From positions 930,001 to 994,000 of the forward strand of contig NZ_BMSY01000001.1 of assembly GCF_014649395.1 (NCBI RefSeq): DNA of 64,000 bases. The letters are read 5' to 3'. The DNA comes from Streptomyces aureoverticillatus. Its GTDB lineage: Bacteria; Actinomycetota; Actinomycetes; Streptomycetales; Streptomycetaceae. Made by a program: the position numbers and the translations under genes. Positions 9,712 to 24,948 of this stretch are shown here, piece by piece (position 1 is the stretch's first letter; each line of letters begins with the position of its first letter). The notes below the pieces were generated by a model. It worked only from the letters and a program-made list of their open reading frames with translations. It made no database searches and was not told the origin of the DNA.

Positions 9712-9780
9712 CCCGGGGCAGTTCGGTGAACTGCCCCGGGAGCCTGGCGGAACGAACTCCGAGGGGGGTGCCCCTCGGAG
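9712..9780 (-). terminator. Two tandem hairpins at the S10/spc operon boundary
   Basis: Two adjacent perfect hairpins fill the 99 bp between rpsQ and rplN. One has a 10-bp stem (ctccgagggg with cccctcggag, 9757-9780). The other has a 13-bp stem with a 3-nt loop (cccggggcagttc with gaactgccccggg, 9712-9740). They lie exactly where the S10 operon ends and the spc operon begins in E. coli, so they probably reduce or end read-through. Confidence 0.75.
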
Positions 9781-9782
9781 AA

Positions 9783-10070
9783 TTACTTGGCCTTCTCGAG
9801 GATCTCGACGACGCGCCAGCGCTTCGTCGCGGACAGCGGCCGGGTCTCCATCAGGAGGACACGGTCGCCGACGCCCGCGGCGTTCTGCTCGTCGTGCGCC
9901 TTGAGCTTGTTGGTACGGCGGATGACCTTGCCGTACAGCGCGTGCTTGACGCGGTCCTCGACGGCGACGACGACGGTCTTGTCCATCTTGTCGCTGACGA
10001 CCAGACCCTCACGGGTCTTCCGGAAGCCGCGCGCGGCCTTCGTCTCTTCAGTCACGTTGCTCTCGCTCAT
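9783..10070 (-). CDS. rpsQ: 30S ribosomal protein S17
   Basis: S17, a primary 16S rRNA-binding OB-fold protein. 95 residues, starting [20 protein letters not shown]. The family motif [20 protein letters not shown] and the [18 protein letters not shown] segment are present. It overlaps rpmC by one base and ends the S10 operon before the tandem hairpins. Confidence 0.98.
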   Translation of the reverse strand: MSESNVTEETKAARGFRKTREGLVVSDKMDKTVVVAVEDRVKHALYGKVIRRTNKLKAHDEQNAAGVGDRVLLMETRPLSATKRWRVVEILEKAK

Positions 10071-10294
10071 CAGGCGCTCTCCACCGTCTCGATGCCCAGC
10101 TCGCGCTCACGCATCAGGGTGTAGATCCGCGCGATGTCCTTACGGACGGCCTTCAGCCGACCGTGGTTCTCGAGCTGACCCGTCGCCGCCTGGAAGCGGA
10201 GGTTGAACAGCTCTTCCTTGGCCTCGCGGAGCTTGTTGAGAAGCTCCTCGTTGCCCAGCTCGCGCAGCTCGGACGCCTTGGTACCGGCCGACAT
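10070..10294 (-). CDS. rpmC: 50S ribosomal protein L29
   Basis: L29, a two-helix 50S protein at the tunnel exit that takes part in the docking site for signal-recognition and chaperone factors. 74 residues, [20 protein letters not shown]..., with the [20 protein letters not shown] signature. The ATG overlaps the rplP stop codon by one base; a GTG one codon upstream is possible but less likely. Confidence 0.96.
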   Translation of the reverse strand: MSAGTKASELRELGNEELLNKLREAKEELFNLRFQAATGQLENHGRLKAVRKDIARIYTLMRERELGIETVESA

Positions 10295-10713
10295 CACGCT
10301 TCACCTGCCTCGCGCTTGACGATCCGGCACTTCATCGGCAGCTTGTGGGCTGCGCGAGTCAGGGCCTCACGGGCGATCTTCTCGTTGGGGTAGGACAGCT
10401 CGAACATGACCCGGCCCGGGTGCACGTTCGCGACCCACCACTCGGGCGAACCCTTACCGGAACCCATGCGGGTCTCGGCAGGCTTCTTCGTCAGCGGGCG
10501 GTCCGGGTAGATGTTGATCCAGACCTTGCCGCCACGCTTGATGTGGCGGGTCATCGCGATACGGGCCGCCTCGATCTGGCGGTTGGTCACGTACGCCGGG
10601 GTCATGGCCTGGATGCCGTACTCGCCGAACGCAACCGTCGTACCACCCTTGGCCATACCGCGGCGCTTGGGGTGGTGCTGCTTGCGGTGCTTGACCCTAC
10701 GGGGGATCAGCAT
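10294..10713 (-). CDS. rplP: 50S ribosomal protein L16
   Basis: L16, a 50S protein near the peptidyl-transferase centre that helps place the A-site tRNA. 139 residues, starting [20 protein letters not shown], with the signature [20 protein letters not shown] and [19 protein letters not shown]. Coupled to rpmC by overlap and 5 bp after rpsC. Confidence 0.98.
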   Translation of the reverse strand: MLIPRRVKHRKQHHPKRRGMAKGGTTVAFGEYGIQAMTPAYVTNRQIEAARIAMTRHIKRGGKVWINIYPDRPLTKKPAETRMGSGKGSPEWWVANVHPGRVMFELSYPNEKIAREALTRAAHKLPMKCRIVKREAGEA

Positions 10714-10718
10714 TTCGG

Positions 10719-11558
10719 TCAGGCCTCCGTTCCGGTGCTCTCAGCCGGAGCGGCAGCGGCGGCGGGAGCTTCGGCCTTGGGGGCCTCGGCAGCCGGCGCG
10801 GACTGCTGCTGCGGCTTGCGACCGCGACCGCCACGCTCGCCACCGCGGCCACCACGGGCCGGGCGGTCGTTGCCACCACGGGCCGGGCGGTTGCCGGCGC
10901 GGGCAGCGGCGTTCTCGGCGCGGACCTCGGCGATGTTCTTCACGTCGCCCTTGTAGATCCAGACCTTCACGCCGATGCGGCCGAAGGTCGTCTTGGCCTC
11001 GAAGAAGCCGTAGTCCACGTTGGCGCGGAGCGTGTGCAGGGGCACACGGCCCTCGCGGTAGAACTCCGAACGGGACATCTCGGCACCACCGAGACGACCG
11101 CCACACTGGATCTTGATGCCCTTGGCGCCGGCCTTCATGGCGGACTGCATGCTCTTGCGCATGGCCCGACGGAAGGAGACGCGGGAGGACAGCTGCTCGG
11201 CGACGGCCTGAGCGACCAGCTGAGCGTCCGTCTCGGGGTTCTTGACCTCGAGGATGTTCAGCTGGACCTGCTTGCCCGTGAGCTTCTCGAGGTCACCGCG
11301 GATGCGGTCGGCCTCGGCGCCACGGCGGCCGATGACGATGCCGGGACGCGCGGTGTGGATGTCCACCCGCACGCGGTCACGGGTGCGCTCGATCTCAACC
11401 TTCGAGATGCCGGCGCGCTCCATGCCGGACGTCATCATCCGACGGATGGCGACGTCTTCCTTGACGTAGTCCTTGTACAGCTTGTCGGCGTACCAACGCG
11501 ACTTGAAGTCGGTCGTGACACCGAGCCGGAACCCGTGCGGGTTTACCTTCTGGCCCAT
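10719..11558 (-). CDS. rpsC: 30S ribosomal protein S3
   Basis: S3, with a KH domain, forms part of the mRNA-entry tunnel and the helicase activity of the ribosome. 279 residues, starting [20 protein letters not shown], with the KH-type [20 protein letters not shown]. It is longer than the E. coli protein (233) because of a C-terminal tail rich in Arg/Gly and then Ala/Pro/Glu (about residues 220-279), a usual feature in Streptomyces. It overlaps rplV by one base. Confidence 0.98.
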   Translation of the reverse strand: MGQKVNPHGFRLGVTTDFKSRWYADKLYKDYVKEDVAIRRMMTSGMERAGISKVEIERTRDRVRVDIHTARPGIVIGRRGAEADRIRGDLEKLTGKQVQLNILEVKNPETDAQLVAQAVAEQLSSRVSFRRAMRKSMQSAMKAGAKGIKIQCGGRLGGAEMSRSEFYREGRVPLHTLRANVDYGFFEAKTTFGRIGVKVWIYKGDVKNIAEVRAENAAARAGNRPARGGNDRPARGGRGGERGGRGRKPQQQSAPAAEAPKAEAPAAAAAPAESTGTEA

Positions 11559-11905
11559 TACCGGGTTCCTTCCTTGCTGCTGACGACCACGGTGATGTGG
11601 CTGGTCCGCTTACGGATCCGGTAGGCACGGCCCTGGGCACGCGGACGGAACCGCTTCAGGGTCGGGCCCTCGTCCACGTACGCCTCGCTGATGACCAGCG
11701 AAGAGGCGTCGGTGTGGTCGTAGTTGTGCGCGGCGTTGGCAATGGCGCTGTCCAGCACCTTGCCGACCGGCACGCTCGCGGCCTGCGGGGCGAAACGCAG
11801 GACCGCCTGAGCCTCCGTGGCATCCATGCCACGGATGAGGTCCACCACGCGGCGGGCCTTCATGGGCGTGACGCGGATGTACCGCGCCTGGGCCCTGGCT
11901 TCCAT
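11558..11905 (-). CDS. rplV: 50S ribosomal protein L22
   Basis: L22 lines the peptide exit tunnel with its long beta-hairpin; hairpin changes give macrolide resistance in other bacteria. 115 residues, starting [20 protein letters not shown], with the hairpin region ending [21 protein letters not shown] start eight codons upstream is possible, but the chosen ATG gives the family N-terminus. Confidence 0.96.
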   Translation of the reverse strand: MEARAQARYIRVTPMKARRVVDLIRGMDATEAQAVLRFAPQAASVPVGKVLDSAIANAAHNYDHTDASSLVISEAYVDEGPTLKRFRPRAQGRAYRIRKRTSHITVVVSSKEGTR

Positions 11906-11945
11906 GGTTGTCCCTTCGGTGTTAGTCATAGTCGTTCCACCCCGC

Positions 11946-12227
11946 TTAGCGGCGCTTCGACTTCCGGTCGTCCTTGACGTGGCCGCGGAAGGTGCGAGTC
12001 GGCGAGAACTCGCCGAGCTTGTGGCCGACCATCGACTCGGTGACGAACACCGGGATGTGGGTCTTGCCGTTGTGCACCGCGATCGTGTGGCCCAGCATGG
12101 CCGGGACGATCATCGAGCGACGGGACCAGGTCTTGATGACGTTCTTGGTGCCTGCTTCGTTCTGTACGTCCACCTTCTTGATCAGGTGGTCGTCGACGAA
12201 GGGCCCCTTCTTCAGACTGCGCGGCAT
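11946..12227 (-). CDS. rpsS: 30S ribosomal protein S19
   Basis: S19, a 30S head protein that pairs with S13 and bridges to the 50S subunit. 93 residues, [20 protein letters not shown]..., with the family signature around [20 protein letters not shown]. It lies 12 bp downstream of rplB. Confidence 0.98.
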   Translation of the reverse strand: MPRSLKKGPFVDDHLIKKVDVQNEAGTKNVIKTWSRRSMIVPAMLGHTIAVHNGKTHIPVFVTESMVGHKLGEFSPTRTFRGHVKDDRKSKRR

Positions 12228-12239
12228 CTAAACCCGCTC

Positions 12240-13076
12240 CTAGCGCTTCTTGTTCGTCTTGCGGCGGCGGACGATGTACTTGTTGCTCGCCTTGTTGCGA
12301 TCACGAGTACGCATTTCCTTCTTGCCCCAGGGCGAGACCGGGTGGCGACCACCGGAGGTCTTGCCCTCGCCACCACCGTGCGGGTGGTCGACCGGGTTCA
12401 TCACGACACCACGCACGGTCGGGCGGACGCCCTTCCAGCGCATGCGGCCGGCCTTGCCCCAGTTGATGTTCGACTGCTCGGCGTTGCCGACCTCGCCGAC
12501 GGTGGCGCGGCAGCGCACGTCGACCAGGCGGATCTCACCGGACGGCATACGAAGGTGGGCCATCGAGCCCTCCTTCGCCAGCAGCTGCACGGAGGCACCC
12601 GCGGAACGGGCGAACTTGGCGCCACCACCCGGACGGAGCTCGATCGCGTGGATCGTGGTACCGACCGGGATGTTGCGGAGCGCGAGGTTGTTGCCGGGCT
12701 TGATGTCGGCGCCGGGGCCGTTCTCAATCCGGTCACCCTGCGACAGGCCGCGCGGAGCGATGATGTAGCGCTTCTCGCCGTCTGCGTAGTGCAGCAGCGC
12801 GATGCGCGCGGTGCGGTTGGGGTCGTACTCGATGTGCGCGACCTTCGCCGGCACGCCGTCCTTGTCGTGACGACGGAAGTCGATCACGCGGTAGGCGCGC
12901 TTGTGTCCGCCACCCTGGTGGCGAACGGTCACACGACCGGCGTTGTTACGGCCGCCCTTGCTGTGCAGCGGGCGGACCAGCGACTTCTCCGGCGTGGACC
13001 GCGTGACCTCGACGAAGTCGGCGACGGAGGAGCCACGGCGGCCCGGCGTCGTCGGCTTGTACTTGCGGATTCCCAT
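12240..13076 (-). CDS. rplB: 50S ribosomal protein L2
   Basis: L2, a large primary 23S rRNA-binding protein needed for subunit joining and peptidyl-transferase activity. 278 residues, starting [20 protein letters not shown]. The C-terminal signature [20 protein letters not shown] is intact, including the His (equivalent of E. coli His229) thought to be important for activity. Typical S10-operon position between rplW and rpsS. Confidence 0.98.
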   Translation of the reverse strand: MGIRKYKPTTPGRRGSSVADFVEVTRSTPEKSLVRPLHSKGGRNNAGRVTVRHQGGGHKRAYRVIDFRRHDKDGVPAKVAHIEYDPNRTARIALLHYADGEKRYIIAPRGLSQGDRIENGPGADIKPGNNLALRNIPVGTTIHAIELRPGGGAKFARSAGASVQLLAKEGSMAHLRMPSGEIRLVDVRCRATVGEVGNAEQSNINWGKAGRMRWKGVRPTVRGVVMNPVDHPHGGGEGKTSGGRHPVSPWGKKEMRTRDRNKASNKYIVRRRKTNKKR

Positions 13077-13115
13077 TTCTCAGTCCTCGTCCGATATTCG
13101 GACCAGGGCGCTCCG

Positions 13116-13532
13116 TTAGGAGGCCTGGCCGAAGATGTCGATACGGTCGCCCTCAGCGAGGGTCACGATCGCGCGCTTGGAGTCGGCACGCTTGCCGAAG
13201 CCCGTGCGGGTGCGCTTGCGCTTGCCCTGGCGGTTGAGCGTGTTGACGCCGGTGACCTTGACCGAGAAGACCGCCTCGACGGCCTGCTTGATCTGGGTCT
13301 TGTTGGCGCCGGGCGCGACGACGAAGGTGTACTTGCCCTCGTCGAGCAGCGCGTAGCTCTTCTCGGAGACGACCGGCTTGAGGAGGACGTCACGGGGGTC
13401 CGTGAAGCTCTTGCTCAGCGGCGTCTCGACGGTGTTCTTGCCCTCGGTGGCGTGACGCTTCGCCTTGGCGACGCGCGCGACCTTGGCGGCCTTGGCCGCC
13501 TTCGAGGCGATAGCGGGGTGACGGATAGCCAT
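13116..13532 (-). CDS. rplW: 50S ribosomal protein L23
   Basis: L23 sits at the tunnel exit and is the docking point for trigger factor and SRP. 138 residues. The core domain starts near residue 47 ([20 protein letters not shown]) and is preceded by an Ala/Lys-rich extension of about 40 residues ([20 protein letters not shown]...), common in Streptomyces. Its start overlaps the rplD stop. Confidence 0.97.
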   Translation of the reverse strand: MAIRHPAIASKAAKAAKVARVAKAKRHATEGKNTVETPLSKSFTDPRDVLLKPVVSEKSYALLDEGKYTFVVAPGANKTQIKQAVEAVFSVKVTGVNTLNRQGKRKRTRTGFGKRADSKRAIVTLAEGDRIDIFGQAS

Positions 13533-14188
13533 CAGGCCTCGCTCCCTTCGGTGTCAGTGGCCTTCGGGCCGGACACGAAGGACTCGAGCGCGGCCTGGGT
13601 GAAGACCACGTCGTCCGAGACGAGAACGTCGTACGTGTTGAGCTGGCCCGGCTCCAGGATGTGGACCTGGGGCAGGTTGCGCGCGGACAGCAGCGCGGCC
13701 TCGTCCGAGCGCTCGATGACCAGGAGCACGTTCTTGCGCTCGCTGATCTTGCCGAGCAGGCTCTTCGCGGCCTTGGTCGACGGGGTCTCGCCCTCGATCA
13801 CGCCGGAGACGACGTGGATGCGAGCGTTGCGGGCCCGGTCGGTGAGGGCGTGGCGCAGGGCCGCGGCCTTCATCTTCTTCGGGGTCCGCTGCGAGTAGTC
13901 ACGCGGCACGGGACCGTGCACGACGCCACCACCGGCGAACTGCGGCGCGCGGGTCGAGCCCTGACGGGCGCGACCGGTGCCCTTCTGGCGGTACGGCTTC
14001 TTGCCACCGCCGCGGACCTCGCCACGGGTCTTCGTCTTGTGCGTGCCCTGACGGGCAGCGGCCAGCTGTGCGACAACGACCTGGTGGATCAGCGGGATGC
14101 TGACCTTTTCGACGTCGAAGATCTCCGCGGGGAGCTCGACGGTCCCGGCCTTGTCGCCTGCCGGCGAAAGGATGTCAATGGTGCTCAT
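13532..14188 (-). CDS. rplD: 50S ribosomal protein L4
   Basis: L4 reaches into the peptide exit tunnel; in E. coli it also represses the S10 operon. 218 residues. The start at [20 protein letters not shown] was chosen as the family N-terminus over an upstream in-frame extension with no similarity. The tunnel loop [20 protein letters not shown] is intact. It lies 7 bp after rplC and overlaps rplW. Confidence 0.97.
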   Translation of the reverse strand: MSTIDILSPAGDKAGTVELPAEIFDVEKVSIPLIHQVVVAQLAAARQGTHKTKTRGEVRGGGKKPYRQKGTGRARQGSTRAPQFAGGGVVHGPVPRDYSQRTPKKMKAAALRHALTDRARNARIHVVSGVIEGETPSTKAAKSLLGKISERKNVLLVIERSDEAALLSARNLPQVHILEPGQLNTYDVLVSDDVVFTQAALESFVSGPKATDTEGSEA

Positions 14189-14195
14189 CGGTTCC

Positions 14196-14840
14196 TCAAG
14201 CCCCCTTGGCCGCGGTACGGACCAGGACGAGGCCGCCGTTCGGACCGGGCACCGCTCCCTTGATGAGGAGCAGACCCTTCTCCGCGTCAACGGCGTGAAC
14301 GGTCAGGTTCTGGGTGGTGACCCGCTCGTTGCCCATGCGACCCGCCATGCGGAGGCCCTTGAACACACGGCCAGGGGTGGCGCAGCCACCGATGGAACCG
14401 GGCGAGCGGTGCTTGCGCTGGGTGCCGTGGCTGGAGCCGAGGCCACCGAAGTTGTGGCGCTTCATGACACCGGCGAAGCCCTTGCCCTTGCTCTTGCCGG
14501 TCACGTCGACCTTGACGCCGGACTCGAAGGTCTCGGCGGTCAGCTCCTGGCCGAGGGTGTACTCGCTGGCGTCAGCGGTACGGATCTCGACGAGGTGGCG
14601 ACGGGGGGTCACGTCGGCCTTGGCGAAGTGGCCCTTGAGGGGCTTGTTCACCTTGCGCGGGTCGATCTCGCCGAAGGCGATCTGGACCGACTCGTAGCCG
14701 TCGATGTCATTCTTACGGACCTGGGTAACGACGCAGGGCCCGGCCTTGACCACGGTCACCGGGACGACACGGTTGTTCTCGTCCCAGACCTGGGTCATGC
14801 CGAGCTTCTCGCCCAGGATGCCCTTGATCTGCTTGGTCAT
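14196..14840 (-). CDS. rplC: 50S ribosomal protein L3
   Basis: L3 approaches the peptidyl-transferase centre and starts 50S assembly. 214 residues, [20 protein letters not shown]..., with the loop [20 protein letters not shown] that carries the residue methylated in E. coli. Second gene of the S10 operon, 14 bp after rpsJ. Confidence 0.98.
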   Translation of the reverse strand: MTKQIKGILGEKLGMTQVWDENNRVVPVTVVKAGPCVVTQVRKNDIDGYESVQIAFGEIDPRKVNKPLKGHFAKADVTPRRHLVEIRTADASEYTLGQELTAETFESGVKVDVTGKSKGKGFAGVMKRHNFGGLGSSHGTQRKHRSPGSIGGCATPGRVFKGLRMAGRMGNERVTTQNLTVHAVDAEKGLLLIKGAVPGPNGGLVLVRTAAKGA

Positions 14841-14854
14841 CTCTTCCGTGCCTC

Positions 14855-15163
14855 TCAGAGCTTGATCTCGATGTCGACGCCGGCCGGAAGGTCCAGGCGC
14901 ATCAGCGAGTCAACGGTCTTGGGCGTCGGGTCGAGGATGTCGATCAGGCGCTTGTGCGTGCGCATCTCGAAGTGCTCGCGCGAGTCCTTGTACTTGTGCG
15001 GCGACTTGATGACGCAGTACACGTTCTTCTCAGTGGGCAGCGGCACCGGGCCCGCGACCGACGCACCAGTACGCGTCACCGTCTCGACGATCTTCTTCGC
15101 CGAGGAGTCGATGACCTCGTGGTCGTAGGCCTTGAGCCGGATGCGGATCTTCTGTCCCGCCAT
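14855..15163 (-). CDS. rpsJ: 30S ribosomal protein S10
   Basis: S10 (also NusE in antitermination complexes with NusB and NusG). 102 residues, [20 protein letters not shown]..., with the signature [20 protein letters not shown]. It is the first gene of the S10 operon, whose promoter must lie in the 420 bp upstream. Confidence 0.98.
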   Translation of the reverse strand: MAGQKIRIRLKAYDHEVIDSSAKKIVETVTRTGASVAGPVPLPTEKNVYCVIKSPHKYKDSREHFEMRTHKRLIDILDPTPKTVDSLMRLDLPAGVDIEIKL

Positions 15164-15586
15164 GGCTACTTAGTAGTCCTTTGTCTCGAACGCTCTGGCA
15201 CCTCAGGAGGCCCTGTTTTCTACTTCCATCCGACCCACGCGGTCGGGCGTGTCGCAGTCCCGCTCACACAGATCTCCCGAAGGATTTCCCTGCTAGGGGC
15301 TGCGGCCCTGAATGACCGCGGGTCCGGGGGAAGAAACCCACCGGGCGCCTGGTCGAGCCACCTTGCCGCACTTCCCGGAAGATTCCCGTACGTCCGCTCC
15401 AGCGCTGCCTTTCGGCAGTTGGGGCGACGAGTACCGTGGGACTCGCTTCCAGTCCTCCCGGCGGGAGGCGCGCAGCATCGGCACTCAACCGAGCAACCTG
15501 AACAGTGTGCCACACGTAGGACGACGAAGGCCAATCGAGCCGCTTGTCAAGCGGCGCGGCCGCCCCGGAGCCCTCCGGACACGACA
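15164..15586 (-). promoter_or_regulatory. S10 operon upstream region
   Basis: This stretch holds no gene that I can support and must contain the S10-operon promoter and leader. One perfect TTGACA is present on the minus strand (15545-15550), but I do not see a convincing -10 at the right distance, so no start site is proposed. Confidence 0.45.
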
Positions 15587-15623
15587 AGAGGCCCCACCCG
15601 CCGTAGTGGCGTGTGGGGCCTCT
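15587..15623 (-). terminator. tuf terminator
   Basis: An 11-bp perfect stem (agaggccccac with gtggggcctct) with a 15-nt loop that contains further short pairing, 55 bp after the tuf stop codon. It separates the rpsL-tuf unit from the S10 operon. Confidence 0.8.
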
Positions 15624-15677
15624 CGCTGCGCTCAGTTCAGAGCAGCCGGGTCTCCCCGACCAGCAAGCAAGGGAACC

Positions 15678-16871
<1,194 letters not shown>

Positions 16872-16942
16872 TGGGTCCTCCTGTGGAGTGGTTCTGTACG
16901 CCTTGCTTCATCGGCGCCAGGTGATCTTTGCTGGGAAGCCAG

Positions 16943-16981
16943 CCGCCGGGGTTCTCGCCCTGCGGGGTCGAACCCCGGCGG
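16943..16981 (-). terminator. Hairpin between fusA and tuf
   Basis: An 11-bp perfect stem (ccgccggggtt with aaccccggcgg), 34 bp after the fusA stop. It could be a partial terminator or an mRNA-processing site that lets tuf be expressed at a different level from fusA. Confidence 0.6.
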
Positions 16982-17015
16982 ATGGTGTCAAGCCTAAAGC
17001 GTGAACTCGGGTGAG

Positions 17016-19145
17016 TTACTCGCCCTTGGCCTTCGCGATGATCTCCTCGGCGACGTTCCGCGGAACCTCGGCGTAGGAGTCGAACTGCATTGAGTAGCTT
17101 GCGCGACCCGACGTCTTGCTGCGGAGGTCTCCGACGTAGCCGAACATCTCCGAGAGGGGCACGAGGCCCTTCACGACGCGAGCGCCGCTGCGCTCCTCCA
17201 TGGCCTGGATCTGGCCACGGCGAGAGTTGATGTCACCGATGACATCGCCCATGTAGTCCTCGGGCGTGGTGACCTCGACGGCCATCATCGGCTCGAGGAG
17301 CACGGGGCTGGCCTTGCGCGCGGCCTCCTTGAAGGCCTGCGAGCCGGCGATCTTGAAGGCGAGCTCGGAGGAGTCGACCTCGTGGTACGCACCGTCGAGC
17401 AGCGTGACGCGCACGCCGGTCATCTCGTAACCGGCGAGGATGCCGAACTGCATGGCCTCCTGGCAGCCGGCGTCGACCGAAGGGATGTACTCCTTCGGGA
17501 TGCGACCACCGGTCACCTTGTTCACGAACTCGTACGAGGCGTCGCCGCCCTCGATCGGCTCGATCGCGATCTGCACCTTGGCGAACTGACCGGTACCACC
17601 GGTCTGCTTCTTGTGGGTGTAGTCCACGCGCTCGACCGTCTTGCGGATGGTCTCGCGGTACGCGACCTGCGGCTTGCCGACGTTGGCCTCGACCTTGAAC
17701 TCACGGCGCATGCGGTCGACGAGCACCTCGAGGTGCAGCTCGCCCATGCCGCCGATGATGGTCTGGCCGGTCTCCTCGTCCGAGTGAACCTGGAAGGAGG
17801 GGTCCTCCTCCGCGAGACGCTGGATGGCGACACCCAGCTTCTCCTGGTCACCCTTGGACTTGGGCTCGATGGCGACCTGAATGACCGGCGCCGGGAAGTC
17901 CATGGACTCCAGGATCACCGGGTTCTTGTCGTCGCACAGGGTCTCGCCGGTCGTGGTCTGCTTCAGACCCATGACGGCGATGATGTCGCCCGCGCCCACC
18001 GACTCGATCTCCTCACGCTTGTTCGCGTGCATGCGGTAGATCTTGCCGATGCGCTCCTTCTTGCCCTTGACGGAGTTCAGCACCGCGGTGCCGGACTGCA
18101 GGCGACCGGAGTAGATCCGGACGAAGGTGAGCTTGCCCAGGTGCGGGTCGCTCGCGATCTTGAACGCCAGCGCGGCCAGCGGCTCCTCGTCGGACGGCTT
18201 GCGCTTGACGACCTCCTCCGGGTCCTTCACGCCGTGGCCCTCGATGGCCTCGACGTCAAGGGGGGAAGGCAGGTAGCGCACGACGGCGTCGAGCAGGGGC
18301 TGGACGCCCTTGTTCTTGAACGCGGTACCGCAGAACACCGGGGTGACGGTGGTCTCGTCGGTCGTACGGCCCGAAGCGATCGTGATGCGGCGGATCGCCG
18401 CGTACAGCTGCTCCTCGGAAGGCTCCTGGCCCTCCAGGTACAGCTCCATGATCTCTTCGTCGTTCTCGGCGACGGCCTCGAGCAGCTTGCCGCGCCACTC
18501 GTCGGCCGCCTCGGTGTGCGTGGCCGGGATGTCCACGACGTCGTAGGCCTCGCCGAGCTTGGTGTCGGCGGACCACACGAAGGCCTTCATGCGGACCAGG
18601 TCGACAACGCCCTGGAAGTTGGCCTCGGCACCGATCGGGAGCTGCATGACCAGCGGCTGCGCACCAAGGCGGTCCGTGATCATGTCGACGCAGCGGTGGA
18701 ACTCGGCACCGGTCCGGTCCAGCTTGTTGACGAAGCAGATACGCGGGACGCCGTAGCGGTCGGCCTGACGCCACACGGTCTCGGACTGCGGCTCGACGCC
18801 AGCGACGCCGTCGAACACCGTCACGGCACCGTCGAGCACGCGCAGGGAGCGCTCCACCTCAACGGTGAAGTCGACGTGCCCCGGGGTGTCGATGATGTTG
18901 ATCGTGTGGTCGACGTCGTTCAGCGGCCAGTGACAGGTGGTGGCAGCAGAGGTGATCGTGATGCCACGCTCCTGCTCCTGCTCCATCCAGTCCATGGTGG
19001 CAGCACCGTCGTGGACCTCACCGATCTTGTACGAAACACCGGTGTAGTACAGGATCCGCTCGGTGGTCGTCGTCTTGCCCGCGTCGATGTGAGCCATGAT
19101 GCCGATGTTGCGCACCTTGGCCAGGTCAAGCGAAGTGGTAGCCAT
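17016..19145 (-). CDS. fusA: Elongation factor G
   Basis: Translocase GTPase of the elongation cycle. 709 residues, starting [20 protein letters not shown], with P-loop AHIDAGKT, switch region [22 protein letters not shown] and NKLDRTG. Domains II-V follow, with the domain IV region [14 protein letters not shown]. It follows rpsG by 39 bp in the str operon. Confidence 0.98.
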   Translation of the reverse strand: MATTSLDLAKVRNIGIMAHIDAGKTTTTERILYYTGVSYKIGEVHDGAATMDWMEQEQERGITITSAATTCHWPLNDVDHTINIIDTPGHVDFTVEVERSLRVLDGAVTVFDGVAGVEPQSETVWRQADRYGVPRICFVNKLDRTGAEFHRCVDMITDRLGAQPLVMQLPIGAEANFQGVVDLVRMKAFVWSADTKLGEAYDVVDIPATHTEAADEWRGKLLEAVAENDEEIMELYLEGQEPSEEQLYAAIRRITIASGRTTDETTVTPVFCGTAFKNKGVQPLLDAVVRYLPSPLDVEAIEGHGVKDPEEVVKRKPSDEEPLAALAFKIASDPHLGKLTFVRIYSGRLQSGTAVLNSVKGKKERIGKIYRMHANKREEIESVGAGDIIAVMGLKQTTTGETLCDDKNPVILESMDFPAPVIQVAIEPKSKGDQEKLGVAIQRLAEEDPSFQVHSDEETGQTIIGGMGELHLEVLVDRMRREFKVEANVGKPQVAYRETIRKTVERVDYTHKKQTGGTGQFAKVQIAIEPIEGGDASYEFVNKVTGGRIPKEYIPSVDAGCQEAMQFGILAGYEMTGVRVTLLDGAYHEVDSSELAFKIAGSQAFKEAARKASPVLLEPMMAVEVTTPEDYMGDVIGDINSRRGQIQAMEERSGARVVKGLVPLSEMFGYVGDLRSKTSGRASYSMQFDSYAEVPRNVAEEIIAKAKGE

Positions 19146-19184
19146 ATCGGCTCAGTCTTCTCTCGGTCTCGATGTGGGTTGCGA

Positions 19185-19655
19185 CTACCAGCGGTAGTGC
19201 GCGAAGGCCTTGTTGGACTCGGCCATCTTGTGGGTGTCCTCGCGCTTCTTCACAGCGGCACCGAGGCCGTTGGAGGCGTCGAGGAGCTCGTTCAGCAGAC
19301 GCTCGGTCATCGTCTTCTCGCGCCGGGCGCGGGAGTAGCCGACCAGCCAGCGCAGGGCCAGCGTGTTGGCGCGACCGGGCTTGACCTCGATCGGCACCTG
19401 GTAGGTCGCACCACCGACGCGGCGGGACTTGACCTCGAGAGTCGGCTTGATGTTCTCGAGCGCGCGCTTCAGCGTGATGACCGGGTCGTTGCCCGTCTTC
19501 TCACGCAGACCCTCCATGGCGCCGTAGACGATGCGCTCGGCGGTGGAGCGCTTGCCGTTCAGCAGCACCTTGTTGATGAGGGAGGTCACCAGAGGAGAGC
19601 CGTAGACCGGGTCGATGATGACCGGGCGCTTCGGGGCGGGGCCCTTACGAGGCAT
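19185..19655 (-). CDS. rpsG: 30S ribosomal protein S7
   Basis: S7, assembly initiator of the 30S head and, in E. coli, repressor of the str operon. 156 residues, [20 protein letters not shown]..., with the [20 protein letters not shown] signature. 2 bp after rpsL. Confidence 0.98.
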   Translation of the reverse strand: MPRKGPAPKRPVIIDPVYGSPLVTSLINKVLLNGKRSTAERIVYGAMEGLREKTGNDPVITLKRALENIKPTLEVKSRRVGGATYQVPIEVKPGRANTLALRWLVGYSRARREKTMTERLLNELLDASNGLGAAVKKREDTHKMAESNKAFAHYRW

Positions 19656-19657
19656 TC

Positions 19658-20029
19658 TTACTTCTCCTTCTTGGCGCCGTAGCGGCTGCGGGCCTGCTTG
19701 CGGTTCTTGACACCCTGGGTGTCGAGCGAACCCCGGATGATCTTGTAGCGAACACCGGGCAGGTCCTTCACACGGCCGCCGCGCACGAGCACGATGGAGT
19801 GCTCCTGCAGGTTGTGTCCCTCACCCGGAATGTAAGCAGTGACCTCGATGCCGCTGGTCAGACGCACACGCGCGACCTTACGCAGGGCCGAGTTCGGCTT
19901 CTTCGGGGTGGTCGTGAACACACGCGTGCAGACGCCACGGCGCTGAGGGGAACCCTCGAGTGCGGGCGTCTTGTTCTTCTCGACCTTGTCCTGCCGGCCC
20001 TTGCGGACCAGCTGCTGGATCGTAGGCAC
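19658..20029 (-). CDS. rpsL: 30S ribosomal protein S12
   Basis: S12, the decoding-centre protein that determines streptomycin response. 123 residues, [20 protein letters not shown].... The two lysines at which streptomycin-resistance changes arise (in TTPKKPNS and GRVKDLPGV) are wild type, so no ribosomal streptomycin resistance is predicted. First gene of the str operon. Confidence 0.98.
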   Translation of the reverse strand: MPTIQQLVRKGRQDKVEKNKTPALEGSPQRRGVCTRVFTTTPKKPNSALRKVARVRLTSGIEVTAYIPGEGHNLQEHSIVLVRGGRVKDLPGVRYKIIRGSLDTQGVKNRKQARSRYGAKKEK

Positions 20030-20054
20030 TACTTCTCCGGTTTCTGTGTGCCGA

Positions 20055-20060
20055 ATAGTA
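20055..20060 (-). promoter_or_regulatory. Candidate -10 of the rpsL operon
   Basis: A TACTAT hexamer on the minus strand stands out in GC-rich DNA 26 bp before the rpsL start. The -35 region is not convincing. The rest of the 267-bp gap holds no gene. Confidence 0.35.
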
Positions 20061-20259
20061 AAGCTAACCTGGAACGTTGCCGACCCACGCGGTCGGGTGT
20101 GTCGAATGCTGCAGACCCCCGCTCAAGGCGGAGAGGGCGCAGATTACGGTGGCCGGTATCGAGCCCGCCGTGCGGTTGAAGACACGCACGCGAGCCCGGG
20201 CACACCCCAGGCACAAGGTCTGAGCGTACCTACCTCATTGGCTGCGGTCAAAACAAATA

Positions 20260-20291
20260 CCCCGGGCCCCGAAAAAGCGGGGCGCCCCGGG
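20260..20291 (-). terminator. Terminator of the DUF1707/DUF4190 gene
   Basis: A GC-rich stem (ccccgggccccg with cggggcgccccggg, slightly bulged) is followed on the minus strand by the T-rich tail tatttgtttt, 5 bp beyond the stop codon. It is a good intrinsic terminator. Confidence 0.85.
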
Positions 20292-20296
20292 CGGCC

Positions 20297-20830
20297 TCAG
20301 CCCGAAGCCGCCACGATCAGCAGCAGGAGCAGGGCCCAGCCCGCGACGGACAGCCAGCCGAGGACCAGGCCCGCGACCGCCATGCCGTCCCCGCCCTCGC
20401 GCGTCTCGCGGATCTCCGCGCGGGCCATGTGGCCCAGGACGACCGCGGGCACGGCCGTCAGGCCCAGGGTGAAGAAGGTGCCGATGCCGCAGGCGAGCGC
20501 CGCGCCCGCCTTGCCGTTGGTGGGCGGCGCCACCGGCATGAAGGTCGGCGGCACATGCTGGGCCACGGGCTGCTGGAAGCCGAGCGGGCCCTGCGGCAGA
20601 TCCGCGACCAGCAGGCTCAACTCCCCCACCGTGCGGGCCTGGTAGGCCCGGCCCACCCGCCGCTCGTACTCGTCCTGCTGGAGGCGGCCCTCGGCGAAGC
20701 CCGCCCGCAGCACGTCGACCGCGCGCTCACGGTCGGAGTGCCCGGCCAGCATCGGCGGCTGCCCCGGCTGCGCGGCCGGCAGCCCCTGCTTGGGCGGCCA
20801 CGGCCCCGGCTGCCACGACGGATTCGTCAC
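20297..20830 (-). CDS. DUF1707 + DUF4190 membrane protein
   Basis: A predicted small membrane protein of unknown function. The GTG start was chosen because a strong ribosome-binding site (gggggagg) lies 7 nt upstream, giving 177 residues. After a Pro/Gln-rich N-terminus comes a DUF1707-type segment (SDRERAVDVLRAGFAEGRLQ ... YERRVGRAYQARTVGELSLL). A DUF4190-type domain with two hydrophobic segments follows (about residues 110-135 and 150-177). Such architectures are common in Streptomyces. It lies between rpoC and rpsL but has its own terminator. Confidence 0.85.
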   Translation of the reverse strand: MTNPSWQPGPWPPKQGLPAAQPGQPPMLAGHSDRERAVDVLRAGFAEGRLQQDEYERRVGRAYQARTVGELSLLVADLPQGPLGFQQPVAQHVPPTFMPVAPPTNGKAGAALACGIGTFFTLGLTAVPAVVLGHMARAEIRETREGGDGMAVAGLVLGWLSVAGWALLLLLIVAASG

Positions 20831-20939
20831 GCGCGCCTCCCCCGGAAGTTGTTCTGCCCCCCCCATGATGCGCCAACGCGCCACAGGGCGGCCACCCGAC
20901 CTCGCCGGGTGACCGCCCTGTGGTGTGTGCTAGGCGCGC

Positions 20940-24854
<3,915 letters not shown>

Positions 24855-24913
24855 TATGCGTCAATCCCTCTCAGGGTTGTAAGTCTTAGGGGTCTGAAAC
24901 GGGGGTCCTGGGG

Positions 24914-24941
24914 CCGGCGGGCTCATCGCTGAGCCCGCCGG
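24914..24941 (-). terminator. rpoB-rpoC intergenic hairpin
   Basis: A perfect 12-bp stem with a 4-nt loop (ccggcgggctca with tgagcccgccgg), 7 bp before the end of rpoB coding in genomic order, that is just after the rpoB stop in the transcript. There is no T-run, so it may be a processing or stability element rather than a terminator. Confidence 0.6.
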
Positions 24942-24948
24942 ACTCCCG

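Noticed and set aside
15545..15550. Perfect TTGACA upstream of rpsJ as the S10 promoter
   Set aside because: No acceptable -10 hexamer lies 16-19 bp away, so it is only mentioned as a possibility.
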